The notes beneath the pieces were generated by a model. That model was not told where the DNA came from. It searched no databases and saw only the letters and a program-made list of their open reading frames with translations. From Paracerasibacillus soli (GTDB taxonomy: Bacteria; Bacillota; Bacilli; Bacillales; Amphibacillaceae): DNA of 64,000 bases. The stretch is taken from the NCBI RefSeq assembly GCF_034006335.1, contig NZ_JAWDIQ010000001.1, one strand, 5' to 3'. Both the position numbers and the translations under genes were made by a program. Position 1 is the stretch's first letter, and each line of letters begins with the position of its first letter. This document shows, piece by piece, positions 16,780-27,094 of this stretch.

Positions 16780-19120
16780 ATGGATAAGCAAAACTTTTCA
16801 ATGGTTGGAAAGAGTGTAAAACGGGTTGATATTGCAGATAAGGCATATGGACGGGTGAAATATACGGATGATGTATCATTACCTGGCATTTTGCACGCAG
16901 CACTACATACTAGTAATTACGCACATGCAAGGATTAATAAAATAGATACTTCAAAAGCTTGGGAAGCTCCGGGAGTTTGTGCGGTTATTACAGGAGAGGC
17001 ATTCCCTTTTCCCGTTGGACCTATGTTGGCGGATAGACCACCGCTAGCGATAAATAAAGTGAGGTATTACGGAGAACCGATCGCTATTGTTGTTGCTGAT
17101 CATCCTAGACAGGCAAAATATGCAGCAAGTTTAATTAAAGTAGAATACGAGGAACTCCCCGTTGTTAACTCTCCAAAAGAGGCTACTAAAAAAGACGCAC
17201 CACTTATTCATGAGAAACTAGGAGAATACAAAGTTCAAGTAAAAGGTGTACACGCCATTCCCCAATCGAATATAGCAAACCTCACGAAGATCCGAAAGGG
17301 AGATGTAAAAACTGGCTGGGACTCAAGTGAAGTTAAAATAGAAGCGGAATTTTCCTTTTCTCCATCTGATCACGCAGCGCTCGAAACACGTGTAGCTAGA
17401 GCAGAAATCCTACCTGATGAGCGTGTTATGATATATTCCGCAACGCAAGGTCCGTTTTATGTAAAGAAATTACTGAATCAATTTTTAAATATTGATGTTG
17501 GAAAAATTTCTGTTCATACGCCATTTGTTGGAGGAGCCTTTGGTGGAAAAGGTACTGTCCAACTAGAATTTTTAGTACCTTGCTTCAAGAGCGGTTGGTG
17601 GACAGATGGTGAAACTCGTAAACAGTAGAGAAGAAGATATGGTGACATCACCAACTCATATTGGTTTGGATGCAAAGGTAAAATTAGGTGCAACGAAGGA
17701 TGGTCAATTACAGGTTGCTGAATATGAATTTTTATTTGATGGCGGTGCTTATTCGGATATGGGGGCAGGCATAAGTAAAGCGGCTGCAGCAGATTGCACT
17801 GGTCCATACCATATTGAAAATGTGAAATGTGATTCCTACTGTATGTATACGAATCATCCATATGCAACATCCTTCCGGGATTTGGTCATCCAGAGTTATC
17901 GTTTGTCATGGAAAGAGCAATGGATCAATTGGCAAATAAATTAAACCTTGATCCGTTTGAAATTAGGTTGCGAAATGCGATAAAACCAGGTCATACAACA
18001 CCAACGCAAGTAAAATTAAATGCAAGTAATGTCGGGGATTTAACAACTTGTTTGGAAAAAGCAAAAGAGCTTGCCAAATGGAATGAAGGTCATGATGTAG
18101 AAACAGCAGATGGAAAAATTCGAACGAAAGGTATTGCAGCTTTTTGGAAAACGTCAAGTACACCTCCAAATGCAACAGCTGGTGTTGTGCTAACATTTGA
18201 AACAGATGGAAGTGTGAATTTAAATTGTGCTGCGGTTGAACTTGGACAAGGCACAAAGACAGTGTTAGCACAAATTTTAGCAGAACGATTGAAAATGGAT
18301 ATGAATCAAATTCATGTTACGTTAGAAGTGAATACGCAATATGACCCACATCAGTGGAAAACAGTTGCTAGTAGTACAACGTACATTGCGGGAGAGCAGT
18401 CATTGCTGCAGCAGAGGATGTCATTCGGCAGTTAAAACAGATTGGGAGTCAAGTAATGCGGTGCTCTCCAGACGATTTAAAAGTTGCCGATGGACGAGTT
18501 TATTTAAAAGATAGCCCGGAATATGGTGTAAAAATAAAAGATTTAGCTACAGGTTATAAGTATCCGAATGGTAATTCTGTTGGAGGTTTAATAATTGGGA
18601 AAGGCTCACATATAGTAAGACATTTAACCCCGCTAGACCCGAGAACAGGTTTTGGAAAACCTGGACCACAATGGGGATTAGGTGTACAAGTTGTAGAAAT
18701 TGAATATTGTCCAGTAAACCTCACTTATCGTGTGTTAAAGGCAATTACAGTTCTTGATGGTGGGAAAATTATTAATCCGCAGTTGGCGATAGGACAGATG
18801 CGGGGTGGTATGTATTTAGGGCTTAGTTGGGCGAGTAGGGAATCCTTTACATTTGATAAAAAGGGAAAAGTGTTAAATCCAAATTTTCGTGGATATGATG
18901 TTATCAGGGCTAGTGAGGCTCCGGAGTATATCGTGGACTTTGTACAATCACCCCTCATAGATGGGCCATATGGTGCACGTGGCATTGGAGAGTATGGAGT
19001 GATTGGGATGGCGGGGCTCTTGCAAATAGCATTTCGCTTGCAAGTAAAACTGACATGAATCAACTACCACTTATCCCAGAACAAATTTGGAAACAGGTGA
19101 AGGGAGCAAAATCACGATGA
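16780..19120 (+). CDS. pucD: Xanthine dehydrogenase molybdenum-binding subunit, multiply frameshifted
   Basis: Start ATG 16780 after TTGAGGTG. The pieces read as one ~780-residue XdhA/PucD protein: SVKRVDIADKAYGRVKYTDD, the Mo-binding loop FVGGAFGGKG, ATSFRG/FGHPE, VELGQGTKTVLAQILAE, GARGIGEYGVIG and an SISLASKTDM tail. Breaks: near 17572-17581 (net +1 or -2), the G runs at 17877-17879, 18390-18392 and 19013-19016 (each repaired by one G). The last repair ends the protein at TGA 19118-19120, overlapping pucC as ATGA. That coupling supports the reconstruction. Hydroxylates xanthine or hypoxanthine in purine catabolism. Confidence 0.85.
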
Positions 19121-19959
19121 TTTCATTTGATTTTGAATATGCAAGTCCACAATCTATTAAAGAAGCTTCAGAAACTTTTCAGCAATTCAAACGTGAAAAT
19201 AAAAAAGCGATATATTATGCTGGTGGAACTGAATTTATTAGCCGAGCACGGGCGGGGGAGATAAAAGCAGATGCAATAATAGACCTTAAACAAGTGAAAG
19301 AATGCCAGCAAATTGGATTTGCGAATAACCAATTAGTTGTGGGAGCCACGCGAACATTAACCGATGTGGAAGAAGGAAACTTTTATCCGCTTTTATCAGA
19401 CGTAATCCAACATATTGCCCATCGTACAGCACGAAATAAAATAACAATCGGTGGCAATTTGATGAGTCATTTAGCATACCGTGAAGCTGCTTTGCCGTTT
19501 CTGCTAGCGGACAGTACGCTTGAGATTGCAACAATGGATGGTAATGTACGTCAAGTTTCCATTCATGACATTTTTAAACAAGATCTACACTTGTCAGAAG
19601 GGGAATTTATTGTTCAAATCATGACGGATGAAAAGTTTTTAAATATGCCCCATTTTCATAGTAAGAAAACAAAACAGTCTAAATTAAATTATCCAATTGT
19701 TACCCTTGCTGCTTTGAGAGTTGATGAAAAAATACGGGTTGCATTAAGTGGAGCATATCCATATCCTACACGGTTGCTGAAACTAGAAAAATTAATGGCA
19801 GCAGCATCGAAAAAGTTTGATGGAAATATAGAGAGAGTAATGAAAAAACTCCCTACATCAATCATAGATGACATGTATGCATCGTTAGAATATAGAAAGT
19901 TTTTATTGGAGCGTTCAATGATTGACATGTTTCAAAAGTTAGAAAGGATGTCATCTTAA
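19117..19959 (+). CDS. pucC: Xanthine dehydrogenase FAD-binding subunit
   Basis: Start ATG 19117 overlaps pucD's reconstructed stop; the in-frame TTG at 19087 lies inside pucD. 280 residues with YYAGGTEFISRARAGEIK (FAD pyrophosphate region), ADAIIDLKQVKECQQI, VVGATRTLTDVEE and IGGNLMSHLAYREAALPFLLA. This is the CoxM/XdhB-type FAD domain passing electrons from the iron-sulphur centres to NAD. Immediately followed by the 2Fe-2S subunit gene. Frame intact. Confidence 0.88.
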   Translation: MISFDFEYASPQSIKEASETFQQFKRENKKAIYYAGGTEFISRARAGEIKADAIIDLKQVKECQQIGFANNQLVVGATRTLTDVEEGNFYPLLSDVIQHIAHRTARNKITIGGNLMSHLAYREAALPFLLADSTLEIATMDGNVRQVSIHDIFKQDLHLSEGEFIVQIMTDEKFLNMPHFHSKKTKQSKLNYPIVTLAALRVDEKIRVALSGAYPYPTRLLKLEKLMAAASKKFDGNIERVMKKLPTSIIDDMYASLEYRKFLLERSMIDMFQKLERMSS

Positions 19960-20435
19960 TGGATGTATCGAAAACAGGTGGTTTAGTAAAGTTAAAAATT
20001 AATGGACAAACAAAAGAAGTGTCAATACGCTTTGCAGATACATTGCTATTTACACTACGGGAACAGTTAGGGTTAATGGGGGCAAAGCCTAGTTGTCATA
20101 ATGGTGATTGTGGTGCATGTACGATACTTATTGATGAAATACCATTCAATGCTTGTCATCTGCTAACAGCGGAAGTAATTGGCAAAAATATAACAACGAT
20201 AGAAGGGCTCAAAGACATAACGGTGCAAGAGGCATTTATTAAACATTGGGCGCTACAATGTGGGTATTGCACACCAGGATTTATATTAAATACATATGCA
20301 CTCGTTAAATCAAAGCCCAATGCGACAGATAAAGAAATAGATGAATGGTTGGATTCCAATATTTGTCGTTGCACGGGATATCAAGAGATAAAAGCTGCTG
20401 TAAAAAGCGTTTTGCAAAGTGGGGTATCATCATGA
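19959..20435 (+). CDS. pucE: Xanthine dehydrogenase 2Fe-2S subunit
   Basis: 158 residues. The plant-ferredoxin-like cluster motif CHNGDCGACTILID and the second cluster cysteines CGYCTPGFILN and CRCTGYQEI are all present. VNGQT-like KINGQTKEVSIRFADTLLF begins the fold. Carries electrons from the Mo site to FAD. Its start directly abuts the end of pucC and its stop overlaps the next start as ATGA, so the subunits are translationally coupled. Confidence 0.92.
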   Translation: MDVSKTGGLVKLKINGQTKEVSIRFADTLLFTLREQLGLMGAKPSCHNGDCGACTILIDEIPFNACHLLTAEVIGKNITTIEGLKDITVQEAFIKHWALQCGYCTPGFILNTYALVKSKPNATDKEIDEWLDSNICRCTGYQEIKAAVKSVLQSGVSS

Positions 20436-21486
20436 ATCAAATGACTGAATTGTATGAACATGCTATAAAATGGAGTCCTCATGCTATTTTAGCTACTGTT
20501 ATCAAAGTAGAAGGCTCAGCTTATCGTAAAGAAGGAGCAATGATGCTATTTGGTAAAGACAGACAAATGGGAACGATTAGTGCGGGATGTTTGGAGAGTG
20601 ATTTAGCAATCCAGGCCGATGAAATGTTAGAAGAAGAAATACACTCGCAAACGCTTGTCTATGATATGAGTGCAGAAGATGATTTGGGTTGGGGGAGCGG
20701 TGCTGGATGTAATGGTAAGATTCATATTTTATTAGAGCATGTGAATGGATTATTAAGAACAAACTTAGTCACTGCTCTGACGTATGTTGCTGAGCGGAGA
20801 GAAGTTAATCTCGTTAAAATTTTAAATGAAGATAGACAAGTAACAGATTCTATTGTTTCTAAGTTTGATGATCAGACTACATTTGATCAATTTACAATGA
20901 ATATGAAGCCAAAAGAAAATCCGCTTTATATGCTCATAAATCCTTACCAAAAGAGGTTTTCGTTCAATATGTGCAACCAAAAGAACGCCTCGTAATTTTT
21001 GGGGCCGAACCGGATGTTCCGCCACTAGCATTGATGGCGCATCAAGTTGGATTAGAAGTGATTATTTGGGATTGGCGTCAATCCTATTTAAAACAAGCAC
21101 TATTTCCTAACGCCACATTATATGGTGAAATGTCTATTACGTCTTTTTTAAAGAAAATAGCTTTTCATTCCCGTGATTCTGTAGTCATTATGACACATAA
21201 CTTCATGATAGATAAAGAAATTTTACAGACTTTACGTATGAATGACAACATCCATTATTTAGGTGTACTTGGCCCAAAAAAGCGGACTAAGCGATTATTA
21301 AATACCACCTCAATCCCGAAATCTATTCATTCACCAGTAGGTATTGCTATTGGTGCCGAAGGGCCTGAGGAAATTGCGATAAGTATTCTTGCGGAAGTCA
21401 TTCAACAAAACAGACAAGCATTAGATAAAGGAGTGTCCTCCCTTGAAGCCGGGAAAAATAGTCGGAATATATCTCGCAGCGGGTAA
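20432..21486 (+). CDS. pucA: XdhC/CoxI-family molybdenum cofactor insertion protein, frameshifted
   Basis: ATG 20432 overlaps pucE's stop. The N-terminal half has AILATVIKVEGSAYRKEGAM, MGTISAGCLESDLA and the C-terminal Rossmann half has RLVIFGAEPDVPPLALMA, VVIMTHNFMIDKEIL, YLGVLGPKKRTKRLL and IGAEGPEEIAISILAEV. The frame breaks at TTT 20925-20927; one more T gives PLLYAHKSLPKEVFVQYVQP across the gap. Total ~351 residues, normal. Binds sulphurated Mo cofactor and loads it into the dehydrogenase. Confidence 0.87.
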
Positions 21487-22063
21487 TAGTAGTCGATTTG
21501 GCTCTAATAAATTGGAACAAATATTGCACGGGCAGGCATTGGGAAGTATTGCACTAAAAACTGCTTTACAATCAAAACTTGACCAAATTATCGTTGTAAC
21601 AAAACCAAAAGACAAGCTAGATTGGATAACACAACAGTTTCAAAGCCTTTATAAAAATAAGTTAATCATTACATCATGTAAACGAGCACAGGATGGCCAA
21701 GCTTATTCACTTATGTGTGGATTGAAAAAATCTGAACAACTTGGTGCTCAAGCAATAGTTGTGTTATTAGCTGACCAACCGTTTATTGCAAGCACAATGA
21801 TTGATGGTTTAATAAAACAATTTGTACAAGCTGTAGAGATCCCTTTTATCGCTTCAAGTATAAAGGGGATTTTTCATCCACCTATCTTATTTCATAAAAA
21901 GATATTTCCATTGTTATTAGCGGAATTATCAGGAGATAGGGGGGCGCATTATTTTATTAAAAAGCATCTTCATGATGGGAAATTTATTCATTACACAAAT
22001 CCTGTTCCCTTTATTGATATTGACACAAAAGAAGACTTCGAGTGTATTTGTTTAATTGAATAA
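21443..22063 (+). CDS. pucB: MobA-like nucleotidyltransferase (molybdopterin cytidylyltransferase type)
   Basis: TTG start after AAAGGAGTG, overlapping pucA by 44 bases. 206 residues with the nucleotidyltransferase loop IVGIYLAAGNSSRFGSNKL, VVLLADQPFIASTMI and FHPPILFHKKIFP followed by GDRGAHYFIKKH. Comparable MocA/PucB proteins attach CMP to molybdopterin for xanthine dehydrogenase. The whole set pucD-C-E-A-B suffices to make an active enzyme. Frame intact. Confidence 0.85.
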   Translation: MKPGKIVGIYLAAGNSSRFGSNKLEQILHGQALGSIALKTALQSKLDQIIVVTKPKDKLDWITQQFQSLYKNKLIITSCKRAQDGQAYSLMCGLKKSEQLGAQAIVVLLADQPFIASTMIDGLIKQFVQAVEIPFIASSIKGIFHPPILFHKKIFPLLLAELSGDRGAHYFIKKHLHDGKFIHYTNPVPFIDIDTKEDFECICLIE

Positions 22064-22135
22064 TGTAATTTAAAACATACAATTGCTTCTATATAGCAGT
22101 GAAAACATAATTCTTAGCTAACACGAATAGGGTAA

Positions 22136-22501
22136 TCAAGTCGTCTGTGATGTTTGTGATTGTTGTATTGCATGTAAAGTACTTGTTGCTTGGGTTAATT
22201 CAGCATTCAGTTGCTTCAATTGCTGAAGGCCACTCTCGGTTATATGAAGCTGTGATTGAATTTGTAAAGATGCTAACTGATTTGTCAATTGTAGAGCTTG
22301 CTGTAAACGTTGATCCGCAATGATCAAATGATTGCCTTGTCCTACCTGCGCTTGTCTAACAGACTGTTGAGCCTGTTGGATTATTGCATTAATTTGTGCT
22401 AAATGTTGTTCCGTTTGAAAAGGTTGTTGGATTTCGGAATTAATCTGATGTGACAGGCTATTTTGTTCGTAAAAGATTTCTTGTACCGTTTTCTTATTCA
22501 T
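22136..22501 (-). CDS. Hypothetical glutamine-rich protein
   Basis: Minus strand. I take ATG 22501 (GGAG 10 bases upstream), giving 121 residues; starts at 22516 or further upstream are possible. Very rich in Q and L (LAQINAIIQQAQQSVRQAQV, ADQRLQQALQLTNQLASLQI), predicted almost entirely helical or coiled coil, no membrane segment. It resembles small spore-associated or coat-linked proteins of bacilli in composition only. Family not recognised. Confidence 0.55.
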   Translation of the reverse strand: MNKKTVQEIFYEQNSLSHQINSEIQQPFQTEQHLAQINAIIQQAQQSVRQAQVGQGNHLIIADQRLQQALQLTNQLASLQIQSQLHITESGLQQLKQLNAELTQATSTLHAIQQSQTSQTT

Positions 22502-22797
22502 TATGTTCAACTCCATTGATGTAATAAACTTATTTTCCATTCTTAGCTTAGATTTATACAATAATTAACGTTAAAGAGGCCAAAAAGCAGCTGACGATAA
22601 TCCGTTGTCACCATATCATACATATAAATATATGATATAGTAATGGGTAAATAAATCAAAAAACTGTCTGATACTACATAAAATATGGTCTAAATGGAAA
22701 TATAATAAAATAGTGCACGAAAGGATGTTATTTGATTTATTTGAAGGGGTAGGAATCTATATAGAGAAGAAGTGTCCAAGTAAAGGAGGTAACATCT

Positions 22798-24257
22798 ATG
22801 TTATACAAGGACGACAGTTTAGCGTTACATACAGATTTATACCAAATAAATATGGCAGAAACATATTGGGCTGATGGTGTACATGACCGTCGAGCTGTAT
22901 TTGATTTGTTTTTTCGAAAAATGCCATTTGGTAATGGATTTGCAGTGTTTGCGGGATTAGAACGGTTGATGGACTATGTGCAAAACTTCCGCTTTTCAGA
23001 ATCAGATTTAACATTTTTAAAAGAAATGGGATATCAAGATGATTTTCTAGCATATTTGAAGTCCATTCGTTTTAATGGCTCGATGAAGTCAGTATGTGAA
23101 GGGGAAGTTATTTTCTGTAATGAACCGTTAATACGTGTTGAAGCGTCATTAGCGGAAGCGCAGTTATTGGAAACAGCTTTGCTTAATATTGTGAATTACC
23201 AAACATTGATTGCTACAAAAGCAGCAAGAATTAAACATATTGTGGAAGATCAAACGTTAATGGAATTTGGAACGAGAAGAGCACAAGAGATGGATGCTGC
23301 GATTTGGGGAACGCGTGCAGCTTTTATCGGGGGTTTTGATGCGACAAGTAATGTTAGAGCAGGGAAATTATTTGGTATTCCAGTTGTTGGAACACATGCA
23401 CACTCGATGATTCAAGCATATAAAGATGAATATATCGCGTTTAAAAAATATGCGGATAGACATAAAAATTGTGTGTTTTTAGTCGATACGTATGACACGT
23501 TAAAATCAGGTGTGCCGAACGCAATTAAAGTAGCCAAAGAACTTGGCGACAAAATTAATTTCTTAGGTGTCCGTTTAGATAGTGGGGATATGGCATTTTT
23601 ATCTAAGAAGACACGAAAAATGCTGGATGAAGCAGGTTTTACAAATGCTAAAATATATGCATCAAATAATTTAGATGAATCAACGATAACAAGTTTAATG
23701 TTACAAGGAGCAAAAATTGACGTTGGGTGTTGGTACAAAGCTTATTACTGCATATGATCAGCCGGCATTAGGTGCTGTTTATAAGCTTGTCGCAATAGAA
23801 GATGACGAAGGTCAGATGGAAGATACGATAAAGATTTCGCAAAATCAGAAAAGGTTTCTACTCCTGGGAAAAAGAAATTGTATCGCATTATTAATACAGT
23901 AAATAAGATGGCTGAAGGTGATTATATCACGCTGGAAGCGAAGAACCAAGTAAAGAAGAACGATTGAAAATGTTCCACCCTGTTCATACGTATAAAAGTA
24001 AGTTTGTTACGGATTTTCATGCAAAAAATTTGCATCATGATATTTTTGTGGAAGGAAAACAAGTATATGAAAATCCAACTTTGAAGGAAATGCAAGCCTA
24101 TTCCAAAGAGCAATTAAATTTATTTTGGGAGGAATTTAAACGTACAGTTAATCCCGAAGAATATGCAGTTGATTTAAGTCAAAAAGCTTGGGATAACAAG
24201 ATGGACAATATACACGAAGTAAGAGAGAATGTGAAGAAAATGGGAGAGATGGAATAA
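22798..24257 (+). CDS. pncB: Nicotinate phosphoribosyltransferase, multiply frameshifted
   Basis: Converts nicotinate and PRPP to nicotinate mononucleotide in NAD salvage. ATG after AAGGAGG. Motifs: LALHTDLYQINMAETYW, FFRKMPFGNGFAVFAGLE, the catalytic-histidine GTHAHSMIQAYKDEY, LVDTYDTLKSG and GVRLDSGDMAFLSKK. The frame breaks near 23725-23727 (net -2 or +1, in a G run), at AAAA 23841-23844 and at AA 23941-23942 (one A each). The repaired C-terminus (GKKKLYRIINTVNKMAEGDY, HPVHTYKSKF) ends at 24257. Total ~486 residues, normal. A standard housekeeping gene with three breaks argues for sequence error. Confidence 0.88.
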
Positions 24258-24284
24258 AAAACTTCTCCCCTATTTTTTATAAGA
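24241..24284 (+). terminator. Possible terminator at the end of pncB
   Basis: GGGAGA and TCTCCC pair across a 16-base loop, followed by CTATTTTTT. The left arm overlaps the pncB end. Confidence 0.45.
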
Positions 24285-24518
24285 AATCAAGTGTGCATGT
24301 CTTCATTTTATTGTATACTTAAAATTCCAATCGTTATTTTCGTTCACTTGTCCCGTTATTTTAGTCGAATTAATGTATTTTTTGTAACAATGTTGTAGAC
24401 ATAAATTTGACGAAAAGAAGATGATATTTTATTGTGATTTCCTGTATAATAAAAATATAGAATGCTCAACATTTCACATTCTTGTATGAGGTATTCAGAG
24501 GATGAGGAGGAAATTGCT

Positions 24519-25490
24519 ATGAAAAACGTATTTATTTTAGGTGGAACTGGATTATTAGGCTATCATACGGTGAAGGAAATGTTGAAACGTGATTATAAAG
24601 TTTCAACTGTTTCTCTTCCACCAATGCCAACTGAAGATCTTTTACCGAAAGAGGTAGCATGTCATCTTGGCAATATTAATGAAATGACAGATGAAGAAGT
24701 ATTGCATTTATTAAATGGAATAGATATGTTTGTTTATGCAGCAGGAGCAGATGAAAGGGTTGTTCCAGTTGCACCAGCGGTTCGATTCTACTATGAACAA
24801 AATGTTTTACCAACTCAACGTCTAGCACGACTTGCAAGAGAAGCAGGAGTGAAAAAGTTCCTTGTTTACGGATCATATTTTGCTCATTTTGCCGAAAAGT
24901 GGCCCGAGTTAAATATGGAAAAAGGACAGGCCTATCCACGTACGCGCTTATTGCAAGAGGAAGTGGCGATCTTAGAAGGGGAAGGTAAAATGGATGTAAT
25001 GTCATTGCGACTCCCATATATATTCGGTACGATGCCGGGACGAAAGCCACTATGGGAAATGTTCTTACCACAAGTTCAAGGAAAAGAGTTCGTTCCTGTT
25101 TTAAGTGGTGGAACTGCGATGGTAACTGTTCAACAAGTAGCTGAAGCAACAATTGGAGCTTTGGAATATGGACAACATGGTGGAAAGTACGCCATTTCAG
25201 ATACAAATATGAAACTACAGGAATTTTTTCAAATTATTGCGGATGTTCTTGGACAAAAAGAAACGATTATTCAAGTAGTTCCTTTAGAACAAATGAAGCC
25301 AGCATATATAAAAATAGATGAACAACTAGCTGAAGAAGGAAGAGAGCAAGGTATGCATAATGCGGTCATTGCTGAAGTTCAAAATCGAGATGCCTATATT
25401 GATCCAGAAGATACCATGCCAATATTAAAATACAAGAAAGCAGATGTTAGAGCATCTATTGTAGAGACAATAAAGGAATGCTTGAAATAA
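24519..25490 (+). CDS. NAD-dependent epimerase/dehydratase (extended SDR fold)
   Basis: ATG 24519 follows GAGGAGG. 323 residues. The Rossmann fingerprint FILGGTGLLGYHTVKEML begins the protein. FVYAAGADER, KFLVYGSYFAHFAEKWPELN and YPRTRLLQEEVAILEG follow. The catalytic Y-x-x-x-K is replaced by YPRTR, so the catalytic residues are not canonical. MSLRLPYIFG and QVAEATIGALEYG complete the fold. Cytoplasmic; substrate unknown. Flanked by terminators, so a single-gene unit. Frame intact. Confidence 0.8.
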   Translation: MKNVFILGGTGLLGYHTVKEMLKRDYKVSTVSLPPMPTEDLLPKEVACHLGNINEMTDEEVLHLLNGIDMFVYAAGADERVVPVAPAVRFYYEQNVLPTQRLARLAREAGVKKFLVYGSYFAHFAEKWPELNMEKGQAYPRTRLLQEEVAILEGEGKMDVMSLRLPYIFGTMPGRKPLWEMFLPQVQGKEFVPVLSGGTAMVTVQQVAEATIGALEYGQHGGKYAISDTNMKLQEFFQIIADVLGQKETIIQVVPLEQMKPAYIKIDEQLAEEGREQGMHNAVIAEVQNRDAYIDPEDTMPILKYKKADVRASIVETIKECLK

Positions 25491-25506
25491 TAAAATATAT
25501 TAGCTG

Positions 25507-25533
25507 AGGAGACCTAGAAATGGGTCTCTTTTT
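25507..25533 (+). terminator. Rho-independent terminator after the epimerase gene
   Basis: GAGACC TAGAAAT GGGTCTC followed by TTTTTC: a compact perfect hairpin with T run. Confidence 0.88.
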
Positions 25534-25539
25534 CATTCA

Positions 25540-25757
25540 CTTCGGAAAAGACCTGCGGGAACAGCAACAGGTGAACGCAGGGTTAAGTTCACCACGTCCT
25601 GTGGTAACGCCTGCGCTAGCACGTCCTGTGCGTCGGAAACCCCACAGGAAACAATTTAAGGGGGGCCGACTAAATCCGGCCTTTGCGGCCAACGTCGGCA
25701 TACCCCAGTGTTGGGCAAGGCCGTGCCCGCGGAAAGCGTCCGCCAGTAGTGCAAAGT
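25540..25757. repeat. GC-rich intergenic repeat, opposite orientation to the copy in the IS
   Basis: About 218 bases, far richer in GC than its surroundings. The right side reads as the reverse complement of the core at 10720-10740 (GACGCTTTCCGCGGGCACGG on the minus strand). The middle contains the repeated word ACGTCCTGTG (25588, 25620). An open frame crosses it on the plus strand but has no family resemblance and only reflects base composition. The element fills most of the gap between the epimerase and dioxygenase genes (25491-25938); the remaining AT-rich ~180 bases hold nothing I recognise. Confidence 0.65.
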
Positions 25758-25938
25758 AATGGGTATAATAAGCTTAATAATTTACAAATCAATTAGGAAA
25801 CAATGGCGGAAAAATAATGCCCAAACATCATATACGAGGAGTACGAGAAAATAAATGTAATGAGCTGCTATTTATTATATGGTGTAGCTTATATGGTATT
25901 GTTAAAGCATGAAATTGAAATGAAGGGAAAGATATAAC

Positions 25939-26784
25939 GTGAATTTCCATCGAAAACCTGCAACGTTTGTAAGAGAACTCAGTATAAATGTGATGAATTT
26001 ACATCAATCTGTTACTTTTTATCAAGAAATTGTTGGATTTCAAGTATTAAAACAAACAAAGCAACAAGCCATTTTAACTGCGGATGGCATCACTCCATTA
26101 CTTATACTAGAGCAACCAGCGGATGTGATCCCAAAAGAAGCGAGAACAACTGGCCTATACCATTTTGCCTTGTTACTGCCAACTCGAGCGGATTTAGCAA
26201 ATTTTTTATATCATATTCTTCAAAAAGGGTATCGTTTGGGTGCTTCAGATCATGGCGTTAGTGAAGCGATTTATATCGATGATCCAACGGAAATGGAATT
26301 GAAATTTATCGTGATCGTCCTGCATCAGAATGGGAATGGTCAAATCAAGAAGTAAAAATGGTGACGGATCCATTAGATGGAGATGGTCTCTTAGCAGAAA
26401 AAGAGTTAGACTGGAATGGATTACCGACTGACACCATGATGGGACATATCCATTTACATGTCGCCGATTTACAAAAGACAAAGGAGTTTTATGTAAAGGG
26501 TCTCGGCTTTGAGGTTGTGACTACCTATCCAGGTGCCCTATTTATCTCTACAGCTAAGTACCATCATCACCTAGGATTAATATATATGGAACGGGACAGG
26601 CGCACCAGTGCCAAAGGAAAATAGTGTTGGTTTGAATTGGTTTACTATCGTATTAGAAAATGAGCGTAAAAAAGAACAGGTTATACAGCAATTGCGTCAA
26701 ATTGGTGCCAAAGTTACGAAAGATACTCGTGATGTTTATAAGACGTATGACCCGTCTGGAAACGAAATTCACCTCGTTATCTGA
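25939..26784 (+). CDS. catE: Vicinal-oxygen-chelate (CatE-like) ring-cleavage dioxygenase, frameshifted
   Basis: GTG start after GAAGGGAAAG. Two VOC modules: the first with VRELSINVMNLHQSVTFYQE and TTGLYHFALLLPTRADL, the second with MGHIHLHVADLQKTKEFYV and a terminal YKTYDPSGNEIHLVI. The frame breaks at GG 26289-26290 (one G restores GNGIEIYRDRPASEWEW) and again around 26577-26590 in a TA repeat (net +1 or -2). The repaired protein is ~282 residues, like Bacillus subtilis CatE. Metal ligands likely H and E of each module. Likely an extradiol (catechol) dioxygenase or related enzyme; substrate unproven. Confidence 0.78.
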
Positions 26785-26792
26785 TCACTAAA

Positions 26793-26826
26793 TGACTAAA
26801 AACGGGACACCCCCTACATAAATAAT
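26793..26826 (+). promoter_or_regulatory. Candidate forespore (SigF/SigG-type) promoter for sspO
   Basis: TGACTA at 26793 and CATAAATA at 26817 are 18 bases apart, resembling SigG-type elements, and lie 40 bases before the sspO start. Inferred from pattern only. Confidence 0.4.
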
Positions 26827-26865
26827 CATGATTGTGGAAACATAAGAGTTGGAGGTGTAATTGAC

Positions 26866-27021
26866 ATGAGCAAAAAGAAGAAAAATAAAATTTCTGGTGG
26901 CGTAAGTGATAAACAAGCGGTACAGAAAGAATTGTCTACAGAATTTGACCATGAGTTTGCCAATGAACCTTTGACCGCCAATGAAAGATTGAATAATAAA
27001 AAGACAAAGAAGCGCCAGTAG
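26866..27021 (+). CDS. sspO: Small acid-soluble spore protein SspO
   Basis: ATG after GGAGGTG. 51 residues, strongly basic: MSKKKKNKISGG start and an HEFANEPLTANERLNNKKTK end. The block FANEPLT-x-x-E-R-x-x-N-K-K matches the C-terminus of Bacillus subtilis SspO. Minor forespore protein made under SigG. Direct evidence of a spore former. Too short for ordinary gene-length cut-offs. Confidence 0.88.
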   Translation: MSKKKKNKISGGVSDKQAVQKELSTEFDHEFANEPLTANERLNNKKTKKRQ

Positions 27022-27043
27022 AACTATTACTTAATGTATACAA

Positions 27044-27082
27044 ACATCACGTGTCACAGAGAATTACTGTAACACGTGATGT
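27044..27082. terminator. Bidirectional terminator-like hairpin between sspO and the btuF-like gene
   Basis: Perfect 11-base arms, ACATCACGTGT and ACACGTGATGT, with inner pairing possible. It lies between convergent genes. T runs on either side are short. Confidence 0.65.
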
Positions 27083-27094
27083 ACTTCTAAAAAT

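Noticed and set aside
14075..19120. Complete Zorya system
   Set aside because: Only ZorA- and ZorB-like genes are present; the following genes encode xanthine dehydrogenase, with a terminator between.
16780..19120. Xanthine dehydrogenase large subunit as a true pseudogene
   Set aside because: Three of the four breaks are one-G deficits in G runs and the repaired end overlaps pucC exactly, so sequencing error is likelier.
25520..25759. 79-codon plus-strand reading frame
   Set aside because: It begins inside the terminator and runs through the GC-rich repeat; composition explains the open frame and no family pattern is seen.
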